Of a stretch of DNA of 64,000 nt, positions 33,624 through 41,891 are shown piece after piece (within the stretch, counting starts at the first letter, position 1; the number at the start of each line of letters is the position of its first letter). The stretch comes from Actinomadura sp. NBRC 104412 (GTDB taxonomy: Bacteria > Actinomycetota > Actinomycetes > Streptosporangiales > Streptosporangiaceae). A program made the position numbers and the translations under genes. The DNA lies in the NCBI RefSeq assembly GCF_030269515.1, contig NZ_BSTM01000019.1, positions 83,853 to 147,852 of the forward strand. The letters run 5' to 3'. Under the pieces are notes generated by a model. It was not told where the DNA came from. It saw only the letters and a program-made list of their open reading frames with translations, and searched no databases.

Positions 33624-34229
33624 TCAGTGCCGGGGGATGCCGAGGGTGACCAGCAGATCCTCGTGGAGCTGGCACCACACGGTGTGGTACGAGTCGAGCC
33701 TGTCGGTCAGGTAGCCCAGGTCGCCGTGCCCGGCGCGCGTGATGGCGCCGGTGAGCCGGTCCCGGTAGCGCTGGAACCGGGGCAGAGCCGCGGCCAGGTC
33801 CACGCAGACGCCATCGGCACGCCGGTGGAAGTCGGCGAACAGGTCCAGGACACGACCGTCGTAGGCGGCGTCGGTGTGGTCGTTCGCGGTCGTCACCCCG
33901 TCCACGACCCGGGTCTGCCACGCGCCGCAGAGGTCGAGCAGTTCCGGGTTGAGCACGAGGAAGTCGTCGAAGGCGGCGGCCACCGCCTGGCGCGCCCCCG
34001 CCGCGTCCAGCTCGTCGGAGACCCGCTTGGCCGCGGCGGCGCGCCCGGCGTCGGTCAGTCCCCACGCGCGGAACAGTCCCAGCTCGTAGGTGACCAGGCC
34101 GGTCACCGCGAGATCGATCAGCTCGGACTCCACGTCGGCCTCGGGCAGCCCCGTCGCCTCGGCGAGCCGTTCGACGCTGGCGAACCCGACGCAGCGGAGG
34201 GCGTGCAGCACCATCAGGTCGCCGCTCAT
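33624..34229 (-). CDS. Winged-helix protein associated with short PPDK
   Basis: 201 aa. The N-terminus (1-75: LMVLHALRCVGFASVERLAEATGLPEADVESELIDL) is a MarR/ArsR-like wHTH. The rest is a helical domain (EDLLVTLGIPRH end) without known motifs. The ATG overlaps the TetR stop (ATGA), so production is coupled to the regulator. The adjacent arrangement with a short PPDK recurs in mycobacteria, suggesting that it regulates or delivers substrate to PPDK. Confidence 0.75.
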   Translation of the reverse strand: MSGDLMVLHALRCVGFASVERLAEATGLPEADVESELIDLAVTGLVTYELGLFRAWGLTDAGRAAAAKRVSDELDAAGARQAVAAAFDDFLVLNPELLDLCGAWQTRVVDGVTTANDHTDAAYDGRVLDLFADFHRRADGVCVDLAAALPRFQRYRDRLTGAITRAGHGDLGYLTDRLDSYHTVWCQLHEDLLVTLGIPRH

Positions 34230-35317
34230 CGGTTCTCCTCGCATGGACGGCCGGCGGGAAGCTCCGCGGTCGCGGCGGCGTGGGCGGCGCCGCGTCCCAC
34301 GGCGCGTGCGACGATCCGGCCTTCGCGGACGCGCACGGCCGCCTCGGTGGTGTCGTCCGGGTCCCCGATCCCCGCCGCCGTGGCGATCGCGGCGCCGCCG
34401 TCCAGGACGAGGTGGAGGCCGGGCCAGGTGTCGCCTCCGAACACGCCCCGCAGGCATCCGGTCAGGTCGCCGATCCTGAGCCGCACCAGGCGCCCGATCT
34501 CGGCGGGGTCGGCCGTCACCACGGCCACGGTGACCCGGTCGCCGAACCGGGCGGCGCGCACGGCCTCCTCCGCAGCCTCCAGCCGTCGGGTCCCCAGGAC
34601 CGCGACCACGCCGTCGGCGTCGGGCGTGACCGTGCGGCCGGTGATCTCGTCCCGCGCCTCCTCCGGAGGCCGCCAGGGCTCGCGGACGGGATGGGCGGCG
34701 ACGGCGTAGGCCAGGTGCGGCGGGTCCCAGGTGTCGTCGAGGTCGAGCCCGGCGAAGTGGCGGCAGGCGAGCGCCATGCCGAAGGCGTCGCCGAACCCGG
34801 GTGCCGTCTCGGCCAGGTGCCCCGCGCCGTCCAGCAGCGTCAGGACCAGCTCGGCCAGGCGCACGCGACGGGCGGGGATCGGGACGCGCGACTCCAGAGC
34901 GAGACCGAGCAGGAGCGCTTCCAGCTTCATGACCTGCGCCAGCGCCGAACGGCCGGGTCCGTCGTCGAACACCCCGGCCAGCGACCGCAGTTGCAGTCGT
35001 CCGCCCGCGAACGTGTCGCCCATCAGCGGCAGGCGGTCGAGCCAGGCGCGGGCGAACGCTTCCATCGCCTCGTCCAGGCGCGAGGGGGGCGGCTCGACCG
35101 GGGCGGGGGGCCGCAGCGAGTCCAGGAGGACCGCCAGGTAGAGCGCCCGCTTGCTGGGGAAGTTGGAGTACACCGCGCCGCGGGTCATTTCGGCGCGACC
35201 GGCGATCCGGTCGATTTTGGCGTCGGCGTATCCGTGTTCCGCGAACTCTTCCCGTGCCGCGGCCAGCACGGCGGCCTTGGTGCGTTCCTGCTGCTGCGCC
35301 CGCGTCAGCCTGGCCAT
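34226..35317 (-). CDS. TetR-family regulator fused to a thioredoxin-like/redoxin domain
   Basis: 363 aa. TetR DNA-binding helices occupy 1-60 (AAREEFAEHGYADAKIDRIAG, GAVYSNFPSKRALY), then a ligand-binding helical domain to about 195. An extra C-terminal alpha/beta region (about 215-345) has VTPDADGVVAVLGT, GDRVTVAVVTADPAEIGRLVRLR, GLHLVLDGGAAIATAAGI, the order of peroxiredoxin/Trx-fold strands, but without a CxxC or peroxidatic Cys. The fusion is unusual. The ATG is followed by the coupled genes at 34229 and 33606. Confidence 0.8.
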   Translation of the reverse strand: MARLTRAQQQERTKAAVLAAAREEFAEHGYADAKIDRIAGRAEMTRGAVYSNFPSKRALYLAVLLDSLRPPAPVEPPPSRLDEAMEAFARAWLDRLPLMGDTFAGGRLQLRSLAGVFDDGPGRSALAQVMKLEALLLGLALESRVPIPARRVRLAELVLTLLDGAGHLAETAPGFGDAFGMALACRHFAGLDLDDTWDPPHLAYAVAAHPVREPWRPPEEARDEITGRTVTPDADGVVAVLGTRRLEAAEEAVRAARFGDRVTVAVVTADPAEIGRLVRLRIGDLTGCLRGVFGGDTWPGLHLVLDGGAAIATAAGIGDPDDTTEAAVRVREGRIVARAVGRGAAHAAATAELPAGRPCEENR

Positions 35318-35365
35318 CAGGCCGTCCTCGTCTCGCTCACGGAGCCAAGATACTCACATCATCTG

Positions 35366-35380
35366 GATGTTATCAACATC
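35366..35380. promoter_or_regulatory. Candidate operator of the TetR fusion
   Basis: GATGTT-ATC-AACATC, a perfect 6-bp dyad 48 bases upstream of the TetR ATG, flanked by two CATCTGGAT direct repeats (from 35359 and 35377). Probably bound by the neighbouring repressor. Confidence 0.5.
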
Positions 35381-35385
35381 TGGAT

Positions 35386-36372
35386 TCAGCTCTGGGGGCG
35401 CGCCGGCGGCCATCCCTTGGACCATTCGCGGCGCAGTTCCCACAGCCTGCGCCAGTCCTCCCGTGTGATCGCGGGACCTCCCTGCTCGGCGGAAGGGGCG
35501 CGCATCAGGCGGCTCAGCCTGGACCGGAGGAACACGCCCAGGACCAGTAAGCGCACCGCGCCCTTGCCCACGTGCCGCCGCATCAAGGTGGCTTTGCCCG
35601 TGAACAGCATCGCGAGCTTGTCCGGGCCGATGGACTGCGCTCCGCCCTCGTAGCGGAACACGGCCCGTCCCGTCACGGTGGGCCGGTAGCCGAGGGCGGC
35701 GGCCCGCAGGCACAGGTCGGCGTCCTCCCCGTACATGACGAAGCCGCGGTCGAAGCCCCCGGTGTCCTCCCAGGCCCGGCGGGAGACGAGCAGGTATCCG
35801 CCGGTGACCACCGGCACCTGCTGCACCTCGCTGGACCACGGCCCGGGCGCCTCCGGATCGAACCAGCGGGTGCCGGGGAAGATCGCGCTCAGCAGCGTCC
35901 CGAAACAGAACGCCGACCACAGCCCGGGGCGCCCGCACCAGCTCCGCGGATCGGCGGTGCCGTCCGCCGCGACGCAGCGTCCGCCCACGATGCCCGCCTG
36001 CGGCTCGGCGTTCGCGCAGTCGAGCAGCGCCCGTACGCTGCCCGGCGCGGGAACCGCCTCCGGGTTGACGAAAACCAGCCATCGCCCCTTCGCCTCGGCC
36101 ACGCCCGCATGGCAGCACGCCGCGAAACCACCGCCGTCCCCCGCCTTCACGACCCGCGCGTCCGGCGCCGCCTCCCGCGCGGCCTCGACGGTGTCGCCGC
36201 CGGAGTCCGCAACGATGATCAGTTCCGCGCGGACCCCCGACACCGCCCGCCGCAGCGCCGCCACGCACGATCCGATATCGGGCGCGCCAGGATGGGGGAC
36301 GACAATGACCGAAACCCCGTCCGGCGGCAGCGTTCCGACGACGAACCGGCCGTCGCCGATCTCCCGTCGCAC
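35386..36372 (-). CDS. Family-2 glycosyltransferase
   Basis: 328 aa GT-A fold. N-terminal VSVIVVPHPGAPDIGSCVAAL replaces the usual start, with ELIIVADSGGD, GDGGGFAACCHAGVAEAKG and LVFVNPEAVPAP (the DxD-like acidic region), then GGFDRGFVMYGEDADLCLRA. Rhamnosyl/galactosyl transferases for surface polysaccharide have this layout. The GTG start has GGGGGAGG upstream. Convergent with nothing; separate from the TetR gene, which lies downstream of it. Confidence 0.9.
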   Translation of the reverse strand: MRREIGDGRFVVGTLPPDGVSVIVVPHPGAPDIGSCVAALRRAVSGVRAELIIVADSGGDTVEAAREAAPDARVVKAGDGGGFAACCHAGVAEAKGRWLVFVNPEAVPAPGSVRALLDCANAEPQAGIVGGRCVAADGTADPRSWCGRPGLWSAFCFGTLLSAIFPGTRWFDPEAPGPWSSEVQQVPVVTGGYLLVSRRAWEDTGGFDRGFVMYGEDADLCLRAAALGYRPTVTGRAVFRYEGGAQSIGPDKLAMLFTGKATLMRRHVGKGAVRLLVLGVFLRSRLSRLMRAPSAEQGGPAITREDWRRLWELRREWSKGWPPARPQS

Positions 36373-36612
36373 CAGAGACCTCCCCCGGGACCCACCCCTC
36401 GGCCGATTTCAGGTTCCCGCATCGGCGGCCCGCAACCGCCGCCCTGACCGCTCGTGGTCAAGGCGGGCGCCGGGGCGACCACAGGTTGGCCTCAAGAGGC
36501 GCTACAAGAGGCACCGCAGGAGGAACAAAGAGCGCCGGGCTTGGTGAACGCGCGAGGCAAAAAGGATCCGAATTCGTTCGGGGAAGGCAATGCCGTCATT
36601 ATCCGAGGGCGG

Positions 36613-36695
36613 TAGGGCGTGAGGGATTCGAACCCCCTGAGCACAAGGCACCTGGTTTACAGCCAGGCCCGACTCTCCCACGTCGGCGACGCCCC
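36613..36695 (-). tRNA. tRNA-Tyr (GTA)
   Basis: 83-nt tRNA. Acceptor GGGGCGT pairs with ACGCCCT, anticodon loop CTGTAAA (GTA), T arm GGGGGTTCGAATCCCTC, extended variable region GCCTTGTGCTCA. CCA is not encoded. Solitary housekeeping tRNA. Confidence 0.93.
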
Positions 36696-36911
36696 TCGGG
36701 ACCGGCGGCGCCGCCGGTCCCGTACTTCTAGAACGGTACGCGCGGCCGACGGGAAGAGCCATCGATTTTCTCGCGCCATGGTGTTCCGGCGGCCGGGCGG
36801 CATCGACCTCCGGTGCTTTCACCCGCCGGTTTTCCACCCGGCCGTGATCGCCGGTCGCGGCTTACCCTGAATTCCGGCCGGCCCCCCGTACTCGGCCGTT
36901 CTCTGTGACGC

Positions 36912-37220
36912 TCAGGTCAGGTCGAACTTGACCTCGTCGCCGTTGACGGAGGTGACCTTGATGGTGACGGGGCCGACCTGGGAGCTCTGTCCCTCCGCGA
37001 TGGTGACCGTGCCGGAGGTGCCCATCCGCACGGTCATCGCGTCGCCCGAAATCCGGGTGACCGTGATGTAGTTGTCCTTCAGCTCCAGGGTCTGCCCGGC
37101 CCCGTTCACGGTCACATGGCAGACGCCGCCGCTGCACGAGTAGGAGTTGCCCCGGCACGCGCCGAGCAACGGCACGGCCGCGAGCGTGAGCGCGGCCAGG
37201 ATGGAAACACGGCGGTACAT
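36912..37220 (-). CDS. Small lipoprotein, unknown function
   Basis: 102 aa. Signal MYRRVSILAALTLAAVPLLGAC has lipobox LLGAC. The mature part contains a Cys pair (SYSCSGGVC) and a beta-strand-rich domain (TLELKDNYITVTRI, TVTIAEGQSSQVGPVTIKVT). The start is chosen at the Met that gives the signal peptide. It sits alone between tRNA-Tyr and the 37299 gene on the same strand, 78 bases after its stop. Confidence 0.72.
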   Translation of the reverse strand: MYRRVSILAALTLAAVPLLGACRGNSYSCSGGVCHVTVNGAGQTLELKDNYITVTRISGDAMTVRMGTSGTVTIAEGQSSQVGPVTIKVTSVNGDEVKFDLT

Positions 37221-37298
37221 GGTCGCCCCCCCGGTTGACGAGAACAGTGCAACCATGGACGCGCCCTTGACCATCACGGTTCCGTCCCGCCGCCGCGG

Positions 37299-38645
37299 TC
37301 AGGACAGCGCGAAGCAGGTGACGGTCTTGCCGGTCAAGGTCAGGACCAGGTCGTCCTCGGTCTGGTGGAAGGCGTCCGCCAGGTTCACCACCTGGCCGGT
37401 GACGGCGTGGACGAAGACGTCGGTGCTCTCCTCGTCGTCGTCGGCGAGTTCGGCGAACTGCATCCACGCCCACTGACGCGGCGAGTCCATGCCGCAGTCG
37501 ACGAACATGTGGCTCTGCGAGCCGAACGGTCCCTCGGGACGGCCACGGACGGAGATATGGGGCAGCGACCACAGCCGCGTCCCGTCGGCGATGTGCCTCG
37601 CGCGCAGGAAGCCGCCCTCCCAGGTGAGGACGGACTCACCGCATACGGCCAGAGCACCCTTGCTCACCATGTCCCCTGGCTCCGTCCACGGCCACCAGTG
37701 CGCCCACAGAACGCGACCCAAGCCTCGATCACGGACCTCGACCGTCATCCACGGGTCGCGCGGTCTGCCGCATGACCGGCATTCGTTCGGCTCGTGGTCG
37801 CTGGGCGCGAACTGAGGGCAGTCGCACATCCACCGTTCACCGGTCAGCGGAGGGTAGCGGTACAGCAGCCGGACCACGTAGGGGCCGGCCACTCCATAGC
37901 TGACCGTGGCCTCGGGGATCGGCTCGGTGCTCCACCGGACGGCGCCGTCGTCGATGCCGAGCCCTGTGAAGGTCCCGGCCCGCTCGTCGTACACGACGTG
38001 GATCGCGTCCGGTGCCGCGTTCCTCTGGCCGCCGGTGCCGTGGAGCCGGTCGCGGGTGACGCGCCATAGTGGCCGGCGGGTGTCGGGGTCGATCGGCGCG
38101 GTCCACTCGTCACCGTGGCGAAGCCTGCCCACGCCGTTCAGGTCGTCGGCGAACCACCGGCGCCACATCTCCGCGTCGTCGTCGCGCGCGTGCAGCCACC
38201 ACTCCACCGTCCCGGTGAACGGATGGACGCCCGCGACCAGCATCCGCCCGGGCTCCTCACGTCCCACGACCACCAGGTCCCGCCAGGCGCGGCACCACCG
38301 CCAATCGGAGGGATCGGCGCGCACCCCGGGCCACGGCTTCACCGGTCCGGTGTCCCTCAGCACGACCTGCGGGCGCCGCAGCAGCCCCGAGTCGCCGTAC
38401 GGGGCCATCCGGGGAAAGGCCGACTGCCGCGCGGGCAGGGGCGCACCGGTCGCGATCTCGATGAGCTCGTCGTCGATGACCAGTGGCCCGTCGACGCGGA
38501 CCCAGACCTGCGCCTTGCGCCTCACCCGCCGCCGCCAGCGGATCCGGGGCTCGCGGTGGCCGAGCATCGCGGCCGTGCGTTCGGCGAGCTCCCGTCGGAC
38601 GGCGGGCGGCCCGTCCCTCCGCGGGGCGGGAAGGTTGTCGGTCAT
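37299..38645 (-). CDS. Hypothetical beta-propeller-like protein with zinc-ribbon
   Basis: 448 aa, cytosolic. It is rich in Trp and beta-strand patterns (WRWCRAWRDLVVVGREEPGRML, VEVRDRGLGRVLWAHWWPW, GTRLWSLPHISV) resembling PQQ/quinoprotein-type propeller blades. A CxC...CxxC cluster (MCDCPQF...ECRSCGRP) inside may bind zinc. Not recognised. Its ATG overlaps the stop of the J-domain gene (ATGA), so the two proteins are made together and may interact. Confidence 0.75.
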   Translation of the reverse strand: MTDNLPAPRRDGPPAVRRELAERTAAMLGHREPRIRWRRRVRRKAQVWVRVDGPLVIDDELIEIATGAPLPARQSAFPRMAPYGDSGLLRRPQVVLRDTGPVKPWPGVRADPSDWRWCRAWRDLVVVGREEPGRMLVAGVHPFTGTVEWWLHARDDDAEMWRRWFADDLNGVGRLRHGDEWTAPIDPDTRRPLWRVTRDRLHGTGGQRNAAPDAIHVVYDERAGTFTGLGIDDGAVRWSTEPIPEATVSYGVAGPYVVRLLYRYPPLTGERWMCDCPQFAPSDHEPNECRSCGRPRDPWMTVEVRDRGLGRVLWAHWWPWTEPGDMVSKGALAVCGESVLTWEGGFLRARHIADGTRLWSLPHISVRGRPEGPFGSQSHMFVDCGMDSPRQWAWMQFAELADDDEESTDVFVHAVTGQVVNLADAFHQTEDDLVLTLTGKTVTCFALS

Positions 38646-39415
38646 CTCCGGCTCCTCCCCAGCGCCTCCAGTTCCGCGCGGCGCTGCTCGATCGTCGCAC
38701 GGACACGCTCGGCGAGCCTGCGCAGGGCGGCGTCGGGGTCGGGCTCGCCGAAGAGGAGGGGACCGAGCCCGGTGCCGGTCAGCCGGCGGAGCTCGCCGCG
38801 CACGTCCGCCAGGCGCCGCCGCACCGAGGCGACCGCGTCGCGCAGCCGGGCGAGGCGTTCCTCGGAGCCGGCGGGTGCGGGGGCCTCACCGGCCCACTCG
38901 TCGGCCAGCCGCCGCAGCGCGGCGATGTCGCCTCGCGCGTACGCCTCGTTGACCCGGGCCATGAAACGAGCGCGCCGTGCCCGGTCGGCGTCATCCGCCC
39001 CCAGGTCGGGATGGCAGCGTTTGGCCAGGTCCCGGTAGATCCGGCGGGCCTCGGCCGAGGGGACCCGGGTGGAGGTGGTGCCCGGTTCGCCGTGGTGGCC
39101 GTCCTCACCCGCCATCGCCCGCGCGGCGTCGGCGGACTCGCGCGCGCGTTCCCGTGCCGCCTCCGCGTCCCTGAGGTCCTCGGGGCGCCCGCTGATACGC
39201 GCGGCGAGCTCGGCGAGCCGGGCCTCCACCTCGTCCAGCTCCGCGTACAGGGGCGCCAGCATCCGATCGTGCCGCCCGGCGAAGTCCTCAAGCCGCGCCC
39301 GGGCCACCGCGATCTCGGCCTCCGCGGCGGCCAGTTCCTCGGTGAGCGCGTCAAGCTCGGCCTCGAGCCGGGCCTCCTCCGGATCGGTCCAGCGCACGGT
39401 CTGCCCGGTCGTCAC
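38642..39415 (-). CDS. J-domain (DnaJ-type) protein with long coiled coil
   Basis: 257 aa. A charged coiled coil (about 13-105) is followed by a compact J-like segment IYRDLAKRCHPDLGADDADR containing the HPD tripeptide (Hsp70-stimulating), then another coiled coil to the end. Full DnaJ zinc and substrate domains are absent, so it is a specialised co-chaperone. Overlaps the downstream 37299 gene by 4 bases. Confidence 0.78.
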   Translation of the reverse strand: MTTGQTVRWTDPEEARLEAELDALTEELAAAEAEIAVARARLEDFAGRHDRMLAPLYAELDEVEARLAELAARISGRPEDLRDAEAARERARESADAARAMAGEDGHHGEPGTTSTRVPSAEARRIYRDLAKRCHPDLGADDADRARRARFMARVNEAYARGDIAALRRLADEWAGEAPAPAGSEERLARLRDAVASVRRRLADVRGELRRLTGTGLGPLLFGEPDPDAALRRLAERVRATIEQRRAELEALGRSRR

Positions 39416-39519
39416 CCCGCCACCACCCGCCTTTCACGGCCACCATAACTACTACCGGAAATATCCGTCATGACGGTGATCGACCGGATACCATTCCCGC
39501 AATCTCACGGGAGGCCGCC

Positions 39520-39945
39520 ATGGGACGTGACAGCTTTCGCGCGACCGCGCTCTTTCTGATCCTTCTCGTCGCCACCTTCGTGATCAGTGCTTTCCTGGCG
39601 ATGGCCCTGGATCCCGGCGAGAACGAAGGACCCTCCAACCTGCTCGCGTGGGGCGTGTCCATCATCCTCGTCTCCTGGATTCTGCACTGGACGGTGGGTC
39701 TGCTGGTCAACAGCCGCTCCACACCACAAGGACGGGAATGGCACAACACTTACCGGCTCAGCGGAAGCCTTCCGCTCCAGTACGGCGGAGTGCCCTACAC
39801 CGTGCTGGCCTGGTTTCCCGTCAGTTTCAGCGTGGGCGACCTGACCGCCCGCTGGGTCGGCTGGGTGACGCTCCTCGCGGTGCCGCCGCTGGTGCTGGTG
39901 ATAGCAATTCTCGTGACCAAGCTTCTCGACGCCAGGCGCTCCTGA
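39520..39945 (+). CDS. Small integral membrane protein, three predicted helices
   Basis: 141 aa. Helices are around 8-28 (ATALFLILLVATFVISAFLA), 44-64 and 112-134, with a soluble loop of about 45 residues between the second and third (STPQGREWHNTYRLSGSLP) and basic ends. GGGAGG lies upstream of the ATG. Function unknown; no cluster context other than the divergent J-domain gene upstream. Confidence 0.75.
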   Translation: MGRDSFRATALFLILLVATFVISAFLAMALDPGENEGPSNLLAWGVSIILVSWILHWTVGLLVNSRSTPQGREWHNTYRLSGSLPLQYGGVPYTVLAWFPVSFSVGDLTARWVGWVTLLAVPPLVLVIAILVTKLLDARRS

Positions 39946-39992
39946 TTACACGTGCGGCGGGCAACACGTATATCGGGGTCACGTTCGCAAGC

Positions 39993-41417
39993 TCAGAGAG
40001 CAAGCGTCGGGTGGTACACGTCGAGCCACGCCGCCAGGTTGAGAATCCACTCGACGGTGTTGCGGTCACGGGGCCTCGCCGGGTCGGCCTCACCCAGCCA
40101 GGTACGGTCGGCGATCTCGAAGACGGGATGGTCCAGGGACACCAGCCGGGCCGCCTCCCGTCCGAGCGCCGCCAGATAGGCGGGGTCGCACGTCGAAGGG
40201 TAGGCGGTCTTCACCCTCGTCAGGACCGAACGCGGCAACAGGTCGCGGGCGATGGCGCGCAGCAGGCTCTTCTCGCGGCCGTCGAACGTCTTCATCGACC
40301 AGGGCACGTTGTAGACGTACTCGACCAGGCGAGGATCGGTGAACGGCGTGCGGACGTCGAGCCCGGCGGCCCCGCTCAGGCTGTTCTTGCGCGCGAGCAG
40401 GACGGGAAGCGCCCGCGTCAGGAAGAGGTGGGCGACGATGCGCGTGGGGTCCTCCACCTCGGCGACGGCTCGGGCGTACTCGTCCGCCAGATGGCCGGGC
40501 AGGTCGAGCGCGGGACGCAGGGCGCCGGGGGCCGGGCCGTAATCGTCGTAATACGTCACCACCCAGGGAAAGGTCGTCGCGTCCTGGGCCGCTGGGTCGA
40601 AGAACGTGGCATAGCCGCCGAAGAGCTCGTCCGCGCCCTCCCCCGACAGGACCGTCTTCTCGCGAACCGCGCGATAGAGAAGGTAGGCCGAGCGGTCGCG
40701 GTCGCCCCAACCGGGTGGGGTGCCGTACGCCTGGACGACGCGCCTGCGCAGTGCCGGGTCGGCCAGTGTGGCGGCGTCCAGGGTGAGGGTGTGGTGGGCG
40801 GTGCCGAGGTGGGCCGCGACCTCCGCCGCGAAGGGGCCGTCGGGGGCAGCCCGCTCCTCGGTGGGCACGAAACGCTCTCTGTACTCGGGAAAGTCCACCT
40901 CGTACGTGGTGGAGACGCCGGCGAGGGCGGCGAGGAGACTGGAATCGAGCCCTCCGGAGAGCAGCGACGCGGCCGGGGCGTCCTCCAGGGCCGCGCCGAG
41001 CAGGTCCCGGATCGTCGCCACGGTCGTCCCAAGGTCGTCGGTGTGCTCCCGGGCGGTGAGCCGCCAATAGGTGGTCGTGGTGGCGCCGGAGGGTGTGACG
41101 GTGACGCTGGTGCCCGGCGCGACCTCATGCACGCCGGACCACGGGACGCCGGGAACGTTGAGCGTGAACGCCAAGGCCCGGTGGAGACCGTCCAGGTCGA
41201 GGACGGGCGCGACGTGGGCGAGCAGCGCGTCCTGGGTGGACGAGTAGAGCACGCCGTCGCTCGTGGGCGCGTAGAAGAGCGGCCTCTCGCCAAGGCGGTC
41301 GCGGACGAGGGTGACGGTCTGCCGGCCGGGATCCCAGGTGACGGTGGTGTCGCCGTCGGCGCACGACACGGGCTCGGCCGTGACACCGAACCGGATCCGT
41401 CCGAATAAGTCGGCCAT
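39993..41417 (-). CDS. Asparagine-synthetase-like ATP-dependent amide/lactam synthetase
   Basis: 474 aa. The C-terminal synthetase domain has the PP-loop SLLSGGLDSS (151-160) and GEGADELFGGYA, needed to adenylate a carboxylate. The N-terminal Ntn-like domain begins MADLFG, so the Cys nucleophile of AsnB glutaminase is missing, as in beta-lactam synthetases and lasso cyclases. It therefore should use ammonia or an internal amine. GGGAG precedes the ATG. Divergent from the 136-aa GSIAxG gene (64-base gap), which may share control. Confidence 0.82.
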   Translation of the reverse strand: MADLFGRIRFGVTAEPVSCADGDTTVTWDPGRQTVTLVRDRLGERPLFYAPTSDGVLYSSTQDALLAHVAPVLDLDGLHRALAFTLNVPGVPWSGVHEVAPGTSVTVTPSGATTTTYWRLTAREHTDDLGTTVATIRDLLGAALEDAPAASLLSGGLDSSLLAALAGVSTTYEVDFPEYRERFVPTEERAAPDGPFAAEVAAHLGTAHHTLTLDAATLADPALRRRVVQAYGTPPGWGDRDRSAYLLYRAVREKTVLSGEGADELFGGYATFFDPAAQDATTFPWVVTYYDDYGPAPGALRPALDLPGHLADEYARAVAEVEDPTRIVAHLFLTRALPVLLARKNSLSGAAGLDVRTPFTDPRLVEYVYNVPWSMKTFDGREKSLLRAIARDLLPRSVLTRVKTAYPSTCDPAYLAALGREAARLVSLDHPVFEIADRTWLGEADPARPRDRNTVEWILNLAAWLDVYHPTLAL

Positions 41418-41480
41418 GGGCTCCCGCACCTGCGTAGACTGAGGCGGCCGGGCACCGAATCTAGCCGATCGGGGTGGGCT

Positions 41481-41891
41481 GTGGACATCGCGGCTCTGGT
41501 CTCGCTTCTCGCTCCGCTGCTGCCGCAACTGCTGAACCTGGCCGCGGGCCAGGGCGACGCCGCGGACGGCGACCGCGAAGGGTTCGGCCGCCGGATCTGG
41601 GACCGGCTGCGCGGCAGGGTCGAGGAGAGCCCCGCGGCGCACGAGGCCGTCCGGGACCTGGCGGACGACCCCGAGGACGAGGACCTGCGGACCGTCCTGA
41701 AGGTGCAGCTGAAGAAGCTGTTCAACGAGGATCCCGAGCTGGCGCGCGAGGTCGGCCGGCTCCTCGACGAGGCGCGCGCCGCCGGGGCGGCGGGCACCGT
41801 CACCAACGTGACCGCCAGCGGCCAGGGGTCGATCGCCATCGGGCGGGACGTCTCCGGCAGCACGATCTCCACCGGCGGCCAGAACTCCTAG
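41481..41891 (+). CDS. Small helical protein with GSIAxGxDV-type C-terminal motif
   Basis: 136 aa. The N-terminal hydrophobic helix (DIAALVSLLAPLLPQLLNL) is followed by acidic helices and a C-terminal tail at 114-133: GQGSIAIGRDV then SGSTISTGG. The same tail motif opens the STAND ATPase at 47096. GTG start with GGGGTGGG upstream. It converges on the amidohydrolase (4-base 3' overlap), at the far end of the STAND operon. The shared motif suggests co-assembly with the ATPase. Confidence 0.75.
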   Translation: MDIAALVSLLAPLLPQLLNLAAGQGDAADGDREGFGRRIWDRLRGRVEESPAAHEAVRDLADDPEDEDLRTVLKVQLKKLFNEDPELAREVGRLLDEARAAGAAGTVTNVTASGQGSIAIGRDVSGSTISTGGQNS

